Positions 54,190-63,435 are shown, numbered from the stretch's first letter. The stretch: 64,000 bases of DNA from Flavobacterium sp. KMS (GCF_000813005.1 NZ_JSYP01000007.1:180287-244286), one strand, 5' to 3'. Made by a program: numbers and translations. Notes: generated by a model not told the origin, from the sequence alone.

Positions 54190-54801
54190 ATGGCAAAAAT
54201 AAAAATGAAAAAAAAGTCAACGTCTACGGACATGACTGCCATGTGTGATGTTGCATTTCTTTTGTTGACATTCTTTATTTTGACTGCTACTGCAAAAGTG
54301 CCTGAGGCACTTCCTGTAGACACGCCTTCATCTACTGTACAAACTAAATTACCTGAAACGGATTTAGCTACACTTACAATAGGAAAAGGAAAAGTATTTT
54401 TTGATTTAAAAGGAAGAGAAGTTCGTAAAAGAACTTTGGAGCTAATGGGTGAGAAATACGGTGTTGCTTTTTCTGACAATGATAAAACTGAATTTGCTCT
54501 AATGGAAGGATTTGGAGTTCCAATTACAAGTTTAAAGCAAATCATTGACATGAAAGCGGCTGATAGAAGTAAAGCTGATCAACCTGGTATTCCTAAAGAT
54601 TCTTTAGATAATCAGTTAAAAGAATGGATTTACAATGCGCGTATTGCAAATATTGAAATTGCTGATAAAGAATTACAATTTGCGATAAAAGGTGATGCTA
54701 AAGAAGAGTATCCTGCGATTCATAAAGTAATGGACATCTTGCAAGATCAAAAAATCAATACCTTTAGCTTAGTTACTGGTTTGAGAGGAAAAGACTTTTA
54801 A
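54190..54801 (+). CDS. exbD: ExbD/TolR-family biopolymer transport protein (copy 1)
   Basis: A 203-aa ExbD. Short Lys-rich cytoplasmic start, then DMTAMCDVAFLLLTFFIL with the functionally required Asp in the transmembrane helix (about residues 13-33), and a periplasmic domain that dimerises and contacts TonB. Longer than typical ExbD (about 140 aa). A second ExbD follows 20 bases later, an arrangement common in Bacteroidota. Confidence 0.9.
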   Translation: MAKIKMKKKSTSTDMTAMCDVAFLLLTFFILTATAKVPEALPVDTPSSTVQTKLPETDLATLTIGKGKVFFDLKGREVRKRTLELMGEKYGVAFSDNDKTEFALMEGFGVPITSLKQIIDMKAADRSKADQPGIPKDSLDNQLKEWIYNARIANIEIADKELQFAIKGDAKEEYPAIHKVMDILQDQKINTFSLVTGLRGKDF

Positions 54802-54820
54802 TTAAAAAACATACACTAAA

Positions 54821-55378
54821 ATGGCTGAATTAAATACCGACGGCGGTGGAGGCGGAAAAGGTGGTAAAGTAAGAAGTAAAAAGCAAAACTCAAAAGTAGA
54901 TTTAACTGCGATGGTAGATTTGGCTTTCTTACTAATCACATTCTTTATGCTTACCACAACGTTGTCAAAGCCTCAATCGATGAACTTGGGGTTGCCAGAT
55001 AAAGAGAAGGATCCTAATGAAAAGAATGATATTAAAGTAGATGAAAATCGTACAATGACTTTATTATTAGGCCCAGATAATAAATTAACTTATTATATGG
55101 GATTGTTAGCAACTCCTATCGCTGGACCTAAAGATATTGCTTATGGGAAAGACGGAATCCGTAAAGAATTAGTAAGCAGAAAAAAATCTGTTTTAGAATA
55201 TTCTGCTGGAATTGGGAAACCAAAAAACGGAATTATCGTAATTATAAAACCTACGAAAAAATCTAGTTACCGTAATTTGGTTGATATCTTGGACGAAATG
55301 GCTATTACTGGCGTAGAAACCTATGCAATCGTTAATGAGTTTTCGCCAGAGGAAACAAAATTGGTAGAGAAAAAATAA
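54821..55378 (+). CDS. exbD: ExbD/TolR-family biopolymer transport protein (copy 2)
   Basis: A 185-aa second ExbD, only distantly similar to its neighbour. A Gly/Lys-rich N-terminus is followed by DLTAMVDLAFLLITFFML (about residues 29-46), again with Asp in the helix. The two copies may form heterodimers in the channel; direct evidence is lacking. Confidence 0.9.
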   Translation: MAELNTDGGGGGKGGKVRSKKQNSKVDLTAMVDLAFLLITFFMLTTTLSKPQSMNLGLPDKEKDPNEKNDIKVDENRTMTLLLGPDNKLTYYMGLLATPIAGPKDIAYGKDGIRKELVSRKKSVLEYSAGIGKPKNGIIVIIKPTKKSSYRNLVDILDEMAITGVETYAIVNEFSPEETKLVEKK

Positions 55379-55417
55379 GAGCAATCTTATCTTTTAACAC
55401 CCTAATAATCAAGAAAA

Positions 55418-56212
55418 ATGAAATTAGATATTATAAAAAACCAGTGGCTTGATATCGTATTCGAAGGGCGTAATAAGATATATGGTGCATATGAGTTAAG
55501 AAAATCTAACACAAAAACTACGGTAAGAGCACTTATCGTTGGGTCAGTTATTTTTTCAATTGCTGTTGCTGCGCCAGTTATTGCAAGCCTTTTGCCAGAT
55601 TCTAAAGCAGATGAGGCAAGTAAGGATATTAAGATTACCACTGTAAAATTACCACCTAAAAAAGAGGAGGTAAAACCAAACCTTCCGCCTCCACCACCTC
55701 CACCTCCAAAAGTGGATCAAGTGAAGTTCGTGAAGCCAGTTGTAGCAAAAGCTGATGAAGTAACTGAAGAGCCACCAAAATTAGTGGAGCTTAAAGAGAA
55801 AAAAATTGGTGCTGAAACTATTAAAGGAGATCCTGATGCAGTATTAACTGTTGAGCCAGTAGGTACAGGAACAGCTGCAGTAGTTGAAGAAGATACACAA
55901 ATTTACAACACAGCAGGTATCGAAGTAAAACCTGAATTCCCTGGAGGGATTGAAAAATTCTACAAATTTGTAGGTAATAACTATAAAACTCCAGAAGAAG
56001 AAGGATTGAAAGGTAAAGTATATGTTACTTTCGTAGTTGAAAAAGATGGATCGTTAACAGACATTAAAGTTTTAAGAGATATTGGTTATGGAACAGGAAC
56101 CGAAGCTATTAGAGTTTTAAAGAAATGTCCAAAATGGAATCCAGGTGAGCAAAATGGTAAAAAAGTTAGGGTATTATACTCTCTTCCTATTACTATTCAA
56201 TCTGCAGACTAA
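55418..56212 (+). CDS. tonB: TonB energy-transducing protein
   Basis: A 264-aa TonB. NIYGAYELRKS-like start (YGAYELRKS), one transmembrane helix (about residues 36-57), a proline-rich spacer (PPPPPPP near residue 90) and a C-terminal TonB domain (about 185-262): GLKGKVYVTFVVEKDGS and VLRDIGYGTGTEAIRVLK. It couples the proton motive force to outer-membrane TonB-dependent receptors. Its stop overlaps the next gene's start by one base (TAATG). Confidence 0.93.
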   Translation: MKLDIIKNQWLDIVFEGRNKIYGAYELRKSNTKTTVRALIVGSVIFSIAVAAPVIASLLPDSKADEASKDIKITTVKLPPKKEEVKPNLPPPPPPPPKVDQVKFVKPVVAKADEVTEEPPKLVELKEKKIGAETIKGDPDAVLTVEPVGTGTAAVVEEDTQIYNTAGIEVKPEFPGGIEKFYKFVGNNYKTPEEEGLKGKVYVTFVVEKDGSLTDIKVLRDIGYGTGTEAIRVLKKCPKWNPGEQNGKKVRVLYSLPITIQSAD

Positions 56213-56442
56213 TGTTGAAGAAACTGCTTGATAATATTAAGAAGAAATCGCTAAAAGAGCGATTTCTTCTTGTTTTAGGAATGTTCTTCTTTCTAATGTA
56301 TTTTGTAATAGGTTTAGTAATTATTTTTTGGAAAGCTTTACCAATTGCAATGGAATTTAAATATAGAGTTGCTTTTGGTATATTATTAATCGTATATTCG
56401 TTTATAAGATTTGTGAGGTTTTTTAATTCAAACACTGATTAG
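56212..56442 (+). CDS. Small two-helix membrane protein of the TonB operon
   Basis: A 76-aa protein with two transmembrane helices (about residues 19-41 and 52-68) and a strongly basic N-terminus. Translationally coupled to tonB by a one-base overlap and followed 2 bases later by the PstS-like gene. No family name known to me; the position suggests an accessory subunit of the TonB complex. Confidence 0.65.
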   Translation: MLKKLLDNIKKKSLKERFLLVLGMFFFLMYFVIGLVIIFWKALPIAMEFKYRVAFGILLIVYSFIRFVRFFNSNTD

Positions 56443-56444
56443 TT

Positions 56445-57365
56445 ATGCTAAAGAATAGTAAAGTTTTGTTTTTAGTATTGTTTGGTTTATTGTTTATTAC
56501 TTGTAATCAGAAAGATAAAAGTAAAGTAGACAAAGAATCAATACTAAAAGGATCTATGGATATTACTGTAGATGAAACGTTGGTTCCTATTGTTGAGGAT
56601 CAGGTGCTTATTTTTGAAAGCACTTATGATGCAAAAATTGCTATAAAGCCAAAATCAGAAGCGGAACTTATTAATGATTTACTAAATCAAAAAGCTACTG
56701 TTGCTTTTACAGCAAGAGATTTGACAAAAGAAGAGAGAGAAGTTTTTAATAAAAAGAAAATTGCCCCTAGAGTAACGCCAGTTGCTACAGATGCAATTGC
56801 ATTTATTTCAAACAAAGACAATAATGATACTTTAATTGCGTTGAAAACAGTGATTAATTTAATGCAAGGTAAACCCGAAGCAAGTATCAAAGGATTAGTT
56901 TTTGACAATCCAAACTCTAGTACAGTGCGCTATTTAAAAACTTTGGCAGGAACTAAAGATATTCCTAAAGAAGGAGTTTTTTCATTTAAAACGAATGAAG
57001 AAGTAATTAAATTTGTATCTGAGAATAAAGGAATGGTAGGAGTTGTAGGAGTAAATTGGTTGTCACAACCATCTCCTAAAATGAAAGATTTTGTTGCTAA
57101 AGTTAATGTATTGAGCGTAAAAGGTCTTACTAGTGATAAATTTGTTGCTCCAACTCAAAACAATATAGCAGAGGGTACTTATCCTTTGGCACGTGATTTG
57201 TATATTATCAATTGTCAAGGATACTCAGGATTAGGTATTGGGTTTGCTTCTTTTGTAGGAGGCGATATTGGACAAAGAATAGTTTTAAAATCTGGATTGT
57301 TACCAATACGTGTTCCTGGAAGAAAACTCAATGTTAGAAGTGAAATTATTAACGAAAAAGAATAA
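56445..57365 (+). CDS. PstS-like phosphate-binding-type lipoprotein
   Basis: A 306-aa lipoprotein (FITC lipobox, about residue 20) with a periplasmic binding protein fold: ITVDETLVPIVEDQVLIFES, AFTARDLTKEE and NSSTVRYLKTL. PstS-type proteins bind phosphate for the Pst transporter, but no pstCAB genes are nearby. Its place in the TonB operon is a recurring flavobacterial arrangement, and the ligand may differ from phosphate. Confidence 0.8.
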   Translation: MLKNSKVLFLVLFGLLFITCNQKDKSKVDKESILKGSMDITVDETLVPIVEDQVLIFESTYDAKIAIKPKSEAELINDLLNQKATVAFTARDLTKEEREVFNKKKIAPRVTPVATDAIAFISNKDNNDTLIALKTVINLMQGKPEASIKGLVFDNPNSSTVRYLKTLAGTKDIPKEGVFSFKTNEEVIKFVSENKGMVGVVGVNWLSQPSPKMKDFVAKVNVLSVKGLTSDKFVAPTQNNIAEGTYPLARDLYIINCQGYSGLGIGFASFVGGDIGQRIVLKSGLLPIRVPGRKLNVRSEIINEKE

Positions 57366-57381
57366 ATTAATTACAACAGAG

Positions 57382-59049
57382 ATGAATAAATTTAAAATTT
57401 TTAGTGTTGCGTTAATGGCTACAGCTGCTGGAACTTATGCACAAGACATAAGTCAAGCTAAAAAAGCTATCGATGCAGAGCAATTTGAAAAAGCAAAATC
57501 AGTTTTACAATCAATTATAAAAGCAAAACCAACAGATGGTGAAGCTCCATTTATATTGGGTAATATTTATTTAAGTCAACAAGTTGCTGACTCTGCAAAA
57601 ATATATTACCTTAATAGTACAGCTGCATCTAGCCGTGCTAATCTTGGTTATATTGGTTTAGGTCAATTAGATTTAGATAATAAAAATACAACTGCAGCTC
57701 AGGCTAATTTTGCTTCAGCTATAAAGCCAATGAAAAGAAAAGATGTAGAGGAATTTATCTATATCGGTAAAGCATACATGAATTCTGTTAATCCAGATTA
57801 CAAAAGTGCTATAACTTCTTTAAATCGTGCGGTAGCAGTAGATCCACAAAATGCTCAAGTACTTTTAGCACTTGGAGATGCATATTATGGAGACAACAAT
57901 CAAAATGAAGCTTACAAATCATATCGTAATGCATTCCAAGCAGATCCAACATTGTTGAGAGCAAAAATGCAACTTGGAGTATTATTAAAAGGAGCTAAAT
58001 CTTACGATGAAGCTATTAAATCTTTTAATGAAGTTATTGCATTAGATGCTAATTATGGTCCTGTTTATAGAGAATTAGCTGAAACATATTACAAATGGGG
58101 AAGAAATAAGCCTTCTAAGTCAGAAGAGAATATGCAAAAAGCTATTACTAGCTATGAAAAATATTTAACGCTTACGGATTATTCTATACATTCAAGAATG
58201 CGTCATGCAGACTTTTTAATTCTTGTAAAGGATTATAAAGCTTTAGAAGTTGAGGCAAACAAAATGATTGAATTGGATAAAGTAAACCCTAGAATCTTCA
58301 GATATTTAGGATATGCTGCATATGAAAATGGTAATGTAGATGTTGCTATCAAATCATTAGAGGATTATGTAAAAAATCCTAAAAATAAAATTATTGCAAA
58401 AGATTATTTGTATTTAGGTTTTGCTAAAATTAAAAAAGGAACAAATGCTGAAGGTACTTCAGTTGATCCAGCTGCATTCGAAGCAGGTTTGGTAGAGATT
58501 AGAAAAGCTATTGCAATGGAGCCTTTAGCGGTTCAGGATTTAGGTGATCTTGGAAAAGTATTGTTTGGTAAAAAATTATACAAAGAATCGGGAGCACTTT
58601 TTGAATTTGGTACAAAAGTTCCTGAGTCTGCAACTTATTTAGATGATAATATTTATTATGGTTTATCAATATACTATGATAACAACAAAGCTAATACTAA
58701 GCCAGACGCAATTGCTTTACAAAAAGCAGATGCTGCATTTGTAAATGTAATTACAGCTTCACCAACTTATCAAGAGGCTTACCTTTATAGAGCAAGAACA
58801 AACAGATTGCTTGAGAATGATGAGGCAATGACTAAAAACTACGAAGATTATATTGCAAAATCTACTGAAAAAGGAGCTGAAGAAATTGCTAAACCAGCAG
58901 TTAAAGCTAAATTCGTAGAGGCTTACAATAACATCGCAGCAAGTTATGCAAATACAGATAAAGCGAAAGCAATTGAGTATTTCAACAAAACTTTAGCATT
59001 GGATCCTACTAATGCTTATGCTACACAATCTTTGAATACTTTAAAATAA
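57382..59049 (+). CDS. Large TPR-repeat protein of the TonB operon
   Basis: A 555-aa exported TPR protein (signal peptide cleaved near TYA, residue 20). TPR units cover about residues 22-165 and 185-290 (AVDPQNAQVLLALGDAYYGD, DANYGPVYRELAETYYKWG), with further repeats at the C-terminus (KAIEYFNKTLALDPTNAYA). I start at ATG 57382 (MNKFKIFS) since the longer frame overlaps the PstS gene. Probably scaffolds the TonB/PstS complex at the inner membrane; inference from position. Confidence 0.85.
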   Translation: MNKFKIFSVALMATAAGTYAQDISQAKKAIDAEQFEKAKSVLQSIIKAKPTDGEAPFILGNIYLSQQVADSAKIYYLNSTAASSRANLGYIGLGQLDLDNKNTTAAQANFASAIKPMKRKDVEEFIYIGKAYMNSVNPDYKSAITSLNRAVAVDPQNAQVLLALGDAYYGDNNQNEAYKSYRNAFQADPTLLRAKMQLGVLLKGAKSYDEAIKSFNEVIALDANYGPVYRELAETYYKWGRNKPSKSEENMQKAITSYEKYLTLTDYSIHSRMRHADFLILVKDYKALEVEANKMIELDKVNPRIFRYLGYAAYENGNVDVAIKSLEDYVKNPKNKIIAKDYLYLGFAKIKKGTNAEGTSVDPAAFEAGLVEIRKAIAMEPLAVQDLGDLGKVLFGKKLYKESGALFEFGTKVPESATYLDDNIYYGLSIYYDNNKANTKPDAIALQKADAAFVNVITASPTYQEAYLYRARTNRLLENDEAMTKNYEDYIAKSTEKGAEEIAKPAVKAKFVEAYNNIAASYANTDKAKAIEYFNKTLALDPTNAYATQSLNTLK

Positions 59050-59070
59050 TATAAAGATTCTTAATATTTT

Positions 59071-59107
59071 AAAACCGATAGTTCTTTGAATTATCGGTTT
59101 TTTTATT
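59071..59107 (+). terminator. Terminator of the TonB operon
   Basis: AAAACCGATA (59071-59080) pairs perfectly with TATCGGTTTT (59092-59101), then a T run. Confidence 0.85.
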
Positions 59108-59133
59108 GTTCCATTTTTTATTGACTATCTTTG
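59106..59133 (+). promoter_or_regulatory. Promoter of queE
   Basis: TTG at 59106-59108 and a perfect TATCTTTG at 59126-59133, spacing 17; queE begins 18 bases further. Confidence 0.7.
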
Positions 59134-59150
59134 CACTTTAAAATTTAGTA

Positions 59151-59783
59151 ATGTTATCAAAAGAAATACAATTAGAAGTAAATAAAGGTGCAATGTTACC
59201 CTTAATGGAAGAGTTTTACACGATTCAGGGAGAAGGATTTCATACAGGTACAGCAGCTTATTTTATCCGTATTGGAGGGTGTGATGTAGGTTGTCATTGG
59301 TGTGATGTTAAAGAAAGTTGGAATGCAGAATTGCATCCGCCTACAAGTGTTGATTTAATTGTAAATAATGCAAGTAAATATGCTGATACAGTTGTTGTTA
59401 CAGGTGGAGAGCCATTAACATGGGATATGACTGTACTTACGACAGAATTAAAAAATAAAAATCTAAAAGTCCATATCGAAACCTCAGGAGCTTATCCGCT
59501 TACAGGAACGTGGGATTGGATTTGTCTTTCTCCAAAAAAGAATAAATTGCCTACGCAAACAGTTTATGATAATGCACACGAATTAAAAGTAATTATTTAC
59601 AATAAGCATGATTTTATCTTTGCCGAAGAACAAGCTGAACTAGTAAACGGAAAAGCAATATTGTTTCTTCAGCCGGAATGGAGTAAAAAAGAAGAAATGA
59701 CTCCTCTTATTGTAGAGTATGTCATGAATAATCCGAAATGGAGAGTATCACTTCAAACACATAAATATTTGAATATTCCTTAA
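59151..59783 (+). CDS. queE: 7-carboxy-7-deazaguanine synthase (radical SAM)
   Basis: A 210-aa radical-SAM enzyme making 7-carboxy-7-deazaguanine in the queuosine pathway. The cluster motif is GGCDVGCHWCDVKESW (Cys-x3-Cys-x2-Cys, about residues 43-58), followed by VVTGGEPLTWD and HIETSGAYPL. The full-length gene is monocistronic between a promoter and terminator. The pathway partner queA lies 18 kb upstream. Confidence 0.94.
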   Translation: MLSKEIQLEVNKGAMLPLMEEFYTIQGEGFHTGTAAYFIRIGGCDVGCHWCDVKESWNAELHPPTSVDLIVNNASKYADTVVVTGGEPLTWDMTVLTTELKNKNLKVHIETSGAYPLTGTWDWICLSPKKNKLPTQTVYDNAHELKVIIYNKHDFIFAEEQAELVNGKAILFLQPEWSKKEEMTPLIVEYVMNNPKWRVSLQTHKYLNIP

Positions 59784-59804
59784 TCAAGGATACTTATATG
59801 TTAC

Positions 59805-59848
59805 AAAAACAAAAGCCTATTCATGCATGAAGAGGCTTTTGTTTTTAT
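59805..59848 (+). terminator. Terminator of queE
   Basis: AAAAACAAAAGCCTATTCA (59805-59823) pairs with TGAAGAGGCTTTTGTTTTT (59828-59846) with one mismatch around TGCA. Confidence 0.88.
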
Positions 59849-59940
59849 CGCTAATTATGTATGATAACCAATATGTATAAATAGTATACAAGCTGTGTAA
59901 AATGTTTTCATTTTGAGTTTAGCTAGGAAAACAAATATAA

Positions 59941-60483
59941 TTACCATCCCTTACGTTTCTTCAGAGCTGTAATGTGAGCTAAATGATGATTACCGTGCCA
60001 GGCATACGTTCCTATCATTTGCTTGATAGAAACTATTGAATTATTTTCGGGGTGAATAAAAGCTTTTTCAAGTTCTGTTTGAGACAAGCTTTTCATGATG
60101 TATCCTAAACGAAAATGCAAACCATCCAGTAAAGACAAAGTTGGTTGAATAGGCATTGTCAAATTATCAGGTAATTCAGCCCAAAGATCCTCGTGGTAAG
60201 CTTTTATTATTGGTTTGTCCTCAGTCAAAGCCCATTTTATTCGTATAAAACAATTCATATGGCTTTCGGCGCAATGATGAATGAGCTGTCTTACCGTCCA
60301 GCCTTCCGGTCGATAAGGAGTCTCAAGTTGTTCGTCAGATAAATTAATCACTTCTTTTTTTAGTCTTTCGGGGAAAGAAGAGATTTCTTCAATTTTATTT
60401 GAAATATAATCAGGAGAATAATTTTCAGGAGCTATAAATTTTCCGATAGGATATTTTAATTTTTCTAAATCTAAATTTTCCAT
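59941..60483 (-). CDS. YfiT/DinB-family metal-dependent protein
   Basis: A 180-aa four-helix DinB-like protein. It starts LDLEKLKYPIGKF with the conserved motif EGWTVRQLIHHCAESHMN (metal-ligand His) and ends TYAWHGNHHLAHITALKKRKGW, whose two His complete the metal site. The YfiT/BstA group includes bacillithiol S-transferases. It lies 17 bases after the methyltransferase gene on the same strand, so they may form a unit. Confidence 0.88.
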   Translation of the reverse strand: MENLDLEKLKYPIGKFIAPENYSPDYISNKIEEISSFPERLKKEVINLSDEQLETPYRPEGWTVRQLIHHCAESHMNCFIRIKWALTEDKPIIKAYHEDLWAELPDNLTMPIQPTLSLLDGLHFRLGYIMKSLSQTELEKAFIHPENNSIVSIKQMIGTYAWHGNHHLAHITALKKRKGW

Positions 60484-60500
60484 GTTATGTATTTTATTTT

Positions 60501-61208
60501 TTAAATAGAAAGTTTGGCTAAATAATCATAATGTTCACCTTCTAAAACAAGTTCGCATTTAAAACCATTAGCGACAGCTGCATTTTGGAGCGTATTGTAA
60601 TCTAAGTATAACCAGTCAAAAGCAGATTCTTTATCGCCTTTATAAGTTATATTAAAAACGAGTTCACCATAATACTCAGTATCCGATGGAATCCATTTCC
60701 CTCCATCTTCATCTTCGTCAAACATATAAATGATGTCTGAGCTATCGAGTAAGATTTGTCCACCAGGATTTAGAAGAGACTTTAGCTTTGATAAAAATTT
60801 ATTGCAATTTTGAAGTTTTCCAAAAATGCCAACACCATTCATTAATAATATAATTGTATCATATTTTTCGCCATCTATAGTTAGTACATCTTGTGTTTTG
60901 GCATTTTTTACACCACGGAGATTGCAGGTTTCAATTGCTTTTTCCGAAATATCTATAGCGGTTACGTCTAATTTTCTTTCGTTCTGTAAATACAAACTAT
61001 GACTTCCTGCTCCGCAGCCTACATCTAGTGTTTTTCCTTTGGCAAGTTCTAATGCTTTTTGCTCCAGTTTTGGCATCTCTTTAAAAGAGCGAAACAAATA
61101 AGCAACGCTCATTTCGTCAGCTTCAGAAATAGTGGTTTCGGTAATTAAATCCTCAGGCGAATTGTTGGTCTGGAAATCTAGCATTGCTTTCCCAAAAAGG
61201 TCTTTCAT
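60501..61208 (-). CDS. Class I SAM-dependent methyltransferase
   Basis: A 235-aa methyltransferase. Motif I is TLDVGCGAGSHSLYLQ (about residues 60-75), motif II VTAIDISEKAIETC (about 81-94) and motif IV YDTIILLMNGVGIF (about 115-128). The acceptor is unknown. Upstream gene of a two-gene minus-strand unit with the DinB/YfiT-like protein. Confidence 0.85.
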   Translation of the reverse strand: MKDLFGKAMLDFQTNNSPEDLITETTISEADEMSVAYLFRSFKEMPKLEQKALELAKGKTLDVGCGAGSHSLYLQNERKLDVTAIDISEKAIETCNLRGVKNAKTQDVLTIDGEKYDTIILLMNGVGIFGKLQNCNKFLSKLKSLLNPGGQILLDSSDIIYMFDEDEDGGKWIPSDTEYYGELVFNITYKGDKESAFDWLYLDYNTLQNAAVANGFKCELVLEGEHYDYLAKLSI

Positions 61209-61282
61209 TGTATTTTAGTTCAAAGTTTAAGGTTTCGAGTTTAAAGTTGTTTAATTTTGCAAATCAACTTTAAAAATTAAAC

Positions 61283-61777
61283 TTGAAAGAAATTTTAAAC
61301 AACTTAAATAAGTTAGCCAAAGATAAGCATATCGAAAACAAAAAGTATTTCGATAAGCTTAAAAAGAAACAACCTAAGAATTTAGATTATGTAATGCAAG
61401 AATTACATGACGCCGAATTCAAAAAAACAGATTGCTTAAAATGTGCTAACTGTTGTAAAACGACAGGGCCATTATTTACAGATGCTGATATCGAGCGTAT
61501 CTCAAAACATTTGCGACAAAAGCCGCAACAGTTCATCGAGCAATACTTGCGTATAGATGAAGATAAAGATTATGTTCTGCAAAGTGTTCCGTGTACATTT
61601 CTGGATAATGAAAATTATTGCATGATTTACGATGTGCGTCCAAAAGCATGCCGTGAGTTCCCGCATACAGATCGTAAAAAATTCCAGCAAATTTCTGATT
61701 TAACGCTTAAAAACGTCGCAATGTGTCCAGCGGCATTTAATATTGTCGAGGCAATGAAAAAGCGTTTACCTTTATAA
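61283..61777 (+). CDS. YkgJ-family cysteine-cluster protein, TTG start
   Basis: A 164-aa protein with the YkgJ signature KCANCCKTTGP (about residues 56-66), then CTFLDNENYCMIYDVRPKACREFP (about 104-127), giving a set of Cys that probably binds zinc or an iron-sulfur cluster. I find no in-frame ATG before the conserved part, so TTG at 61283 (MKEILNNLNK) is the best start. Divergent from the methyltransferase gene, with a TAATTTTG -7 element upstream. Confidence 0.85.
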   Translation: MKEILNNLNKLAKDKHIENKKYFDKLKKKQPKNLDYVMQELHDAEFKKTDCLKCANCCKTTGPLFTDADIERISKHLRQKPQQFIEQYLRIDEDKDYVLQSVPCTFLDNENYCMIYDVRPKACREFPHTDRKKFQQISDLTLKNVAMCPAAFNIVEAMKKRLPL

Positions 61778-61880
61778 GAGTGTTTTTAGGCTTAAATATT
61801 TCGTAATTGTTTTTACGAGTAATTTATGTTTGTTTATTAAACCGTATTTTTGAACTTATTATAAGACAACCCTATCAATT

Positions 61881-63116
61881 TTGAATCTAGAATATTTTAT
61901 AGCCAAAAGACTTATCACTGCAAAGGATTATAAAAGCAGTATTTCAGCACCAATTATAAAAATTGCAATCTCGGCTATTGCAATCGGAATAATAATGATG
62001 TTAGTTTCAGTCGCAACCGGAATTGGATTGCAACAAAAAATCCGCGAAAAAGTCTCCGCTTTTAATGGTCAGATAATTATTTCTAATTACGATAATAACC
62101 AATCCGAGGTAACGTTAAGTCCAATTTCCAAAAAGCAAGACTTTTATCCTAAGTTTACTTCTGTTTCAGAGGTAAGTCATATTCAGGCAATAGCTAGTAA
62201 AGCAGGAATAATAAGAACTGAAATGGCTTTCGAAGGAATAATATTCAAAGGAGTTGGTGCCGATTATGATTGGAATAATATAAAAGAGTATTTAGTCGAC
62301 GGGAGGCTTCCGGATTATTCCAAAGCAATTAATCAAGAAGTGTTATTATCGAGATTTCTTGCAGATAGATTAAATCTAAAAGTAGGAGATGAGTTTAATA
62401 CCTTCTTTATAAAAGAAGATCAGAATAAATTACCAAATGTACGCCGATTCAAAATCGCAGGAATCTTCAATTCAGGATTTCAGGATTTCGATGCTACCTA
62501 TATAATAGGAGATATTCGCCATATACAACGTATTAATAAATGGGCTCCAAACGAAGTTGGAGCATTTGAGGTTTTCTTAAAAGACTTTGATAATATAAAA
62601 ACGACAGGAGACGAAATCTATCAGCAAACATCATCAACGCTAGATACTAAAACCATAATCGAAAAATACTGTTATATATTTGATTGGTTACAGCTCTTCG
62701 ATTTTAATATTATAGTTATTCTTGCTATCATGATCATTGTAGCAACAATAAATATGGTAGTAGCACTATTGGTGTTAATACTAGAGCGCACACAAATGAT
62801 CGGAATCCTAAAAGCATTAGGAGCTAATAATTGGGTCATTCGTAAAATCTTCCTTTATAATGCGCTTTACCTTATATTAAGAGGATTGTTCTGGGGGAAT
62901 CTTATTGGGATTTCGCTATTGTTGATACAACAGCATTTTGGAGTGATTCAGCTTAATCCAGAAAACTACTATGTTAACCAAGCGCCAGTTTATCTCAACT
63001 GGGGATATGTATTGTTAGTAAATCTGCTTACGGTATCAGTTTGTTTCTTAGTGTTATTGATTCCTTCCTATATAATAACGAAGATTTCTCCAGTTAAAGC
63101 AATACGATTCGAATAG
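61881..63116 (+). CDS. LolC/E-type ABC transporter permease, TTG start
   Basis: A 411-aa permease with an N-terminal transmembrane helix (about residues 26-48), a MacB-like periplasmic domain (about 55-260) and three C-terminal helices of the FtsX fold (about 272-300, 325-345, 370-400): ERTQMIGILKALGA is the coupling region. LolCDE exports lipoproteins from the inner membrane. No ATPase gene is adjacent on this side. The start is TTG at 61881 (MNLEYFIAKR); no in-frame ATG precedes the conserved FIAKRL. Confidence 0.88.
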   Translation: MNLEYFIAKRLITAKDYKSSISAPIIKIAISAIAIGIIMMLVSVATGIGLQQKIREKVSAFNGQIIISNYDNNQSEVTLSPISKKQDFYPKFTSVSEVSHIQAIASKAGIIRTEMAFEGIIFKGVGADYDWNNIKEYLVDGRLPDYSKAINQEVLLSRFLADRLNLKVGDEFNTFFIKEDQNKLPNVRRFKIAGIFNSGFQDFDATYIIGDIRHIQRINKWAPNEVGAFEVFLKDFDNIKTTGDEIYQQTSSTLDTKTIIEKYCYIFDWLQLFDFNIIVILAIMIIVATINMVVALLVLILERTQMIGILKALGANNWVIRKIFLYNALYLILRGLFWGNLIGISLLLIQQHFGVIQLNPENYYVNQAPVYLNWGYVLLVNLLTVSVCFLVLLIPSYIITKISPVKAIRFE

Positions 63117-63123
63117 TTTCAGG

Positions 63124-63205
63124 AGCTATTTCCTGCTATCCGCTACAATCTTGTCCTTTTTAAAGAAAAAAGGCCAAGGATTTCCGCTACTATCAGGGCT
63201 AGGGG
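63124..63205 (-). repeat. Intergenic repeat family 2, copy 2 (inverted)
   Basis: The reverse complement reads TAGCCCTGATAGTAGCGGAA ... TAGCGGATAGCAGGAAATAGCT, matching 27914-27988 at both ends with a diverged centre. Confidence 0.75.
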
Positions 63206-63405
63206 CGACAAAACATAACAAAACTCCCATAAGGAAGACAATAAAAAAGACTTTGAGTCTTAGCGACTTTGCGCGAAACCCAGCAAAAACAAGGAAAACC
63301 TAGAGAAAAAACCCAAAAAATCCAGAGAGAAAGAAAAAATCACACCCGTAAACATACCGTTATCAGACTGTTAAAAAATAAACCAAAAATACTCCATAAA
63401 AAGTA
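63206..63405. other. Gene-free region upstream of the rRNA promoters
   Basis: No gene. 63253-63275 contains CTTAGCGACTTTGCGCGAA, related to the CGCAAAG-type repeats at 12.6 and 22.5 kb. The rest is A-rich leader DNA. Confidence 0.55.
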
Positions 63406-63435
63406 TTGTTTAACTGAATAAAGGTGGTAGTTTTG
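63406..63435 (+). promoter_or_regulatory. rRNA operon promoter P1
   Basis: TTG at 63406-63408 and TAGTTTTG at 63428-63435 (spacing 19), followed by CACCCGC. Confidence 0.75.
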
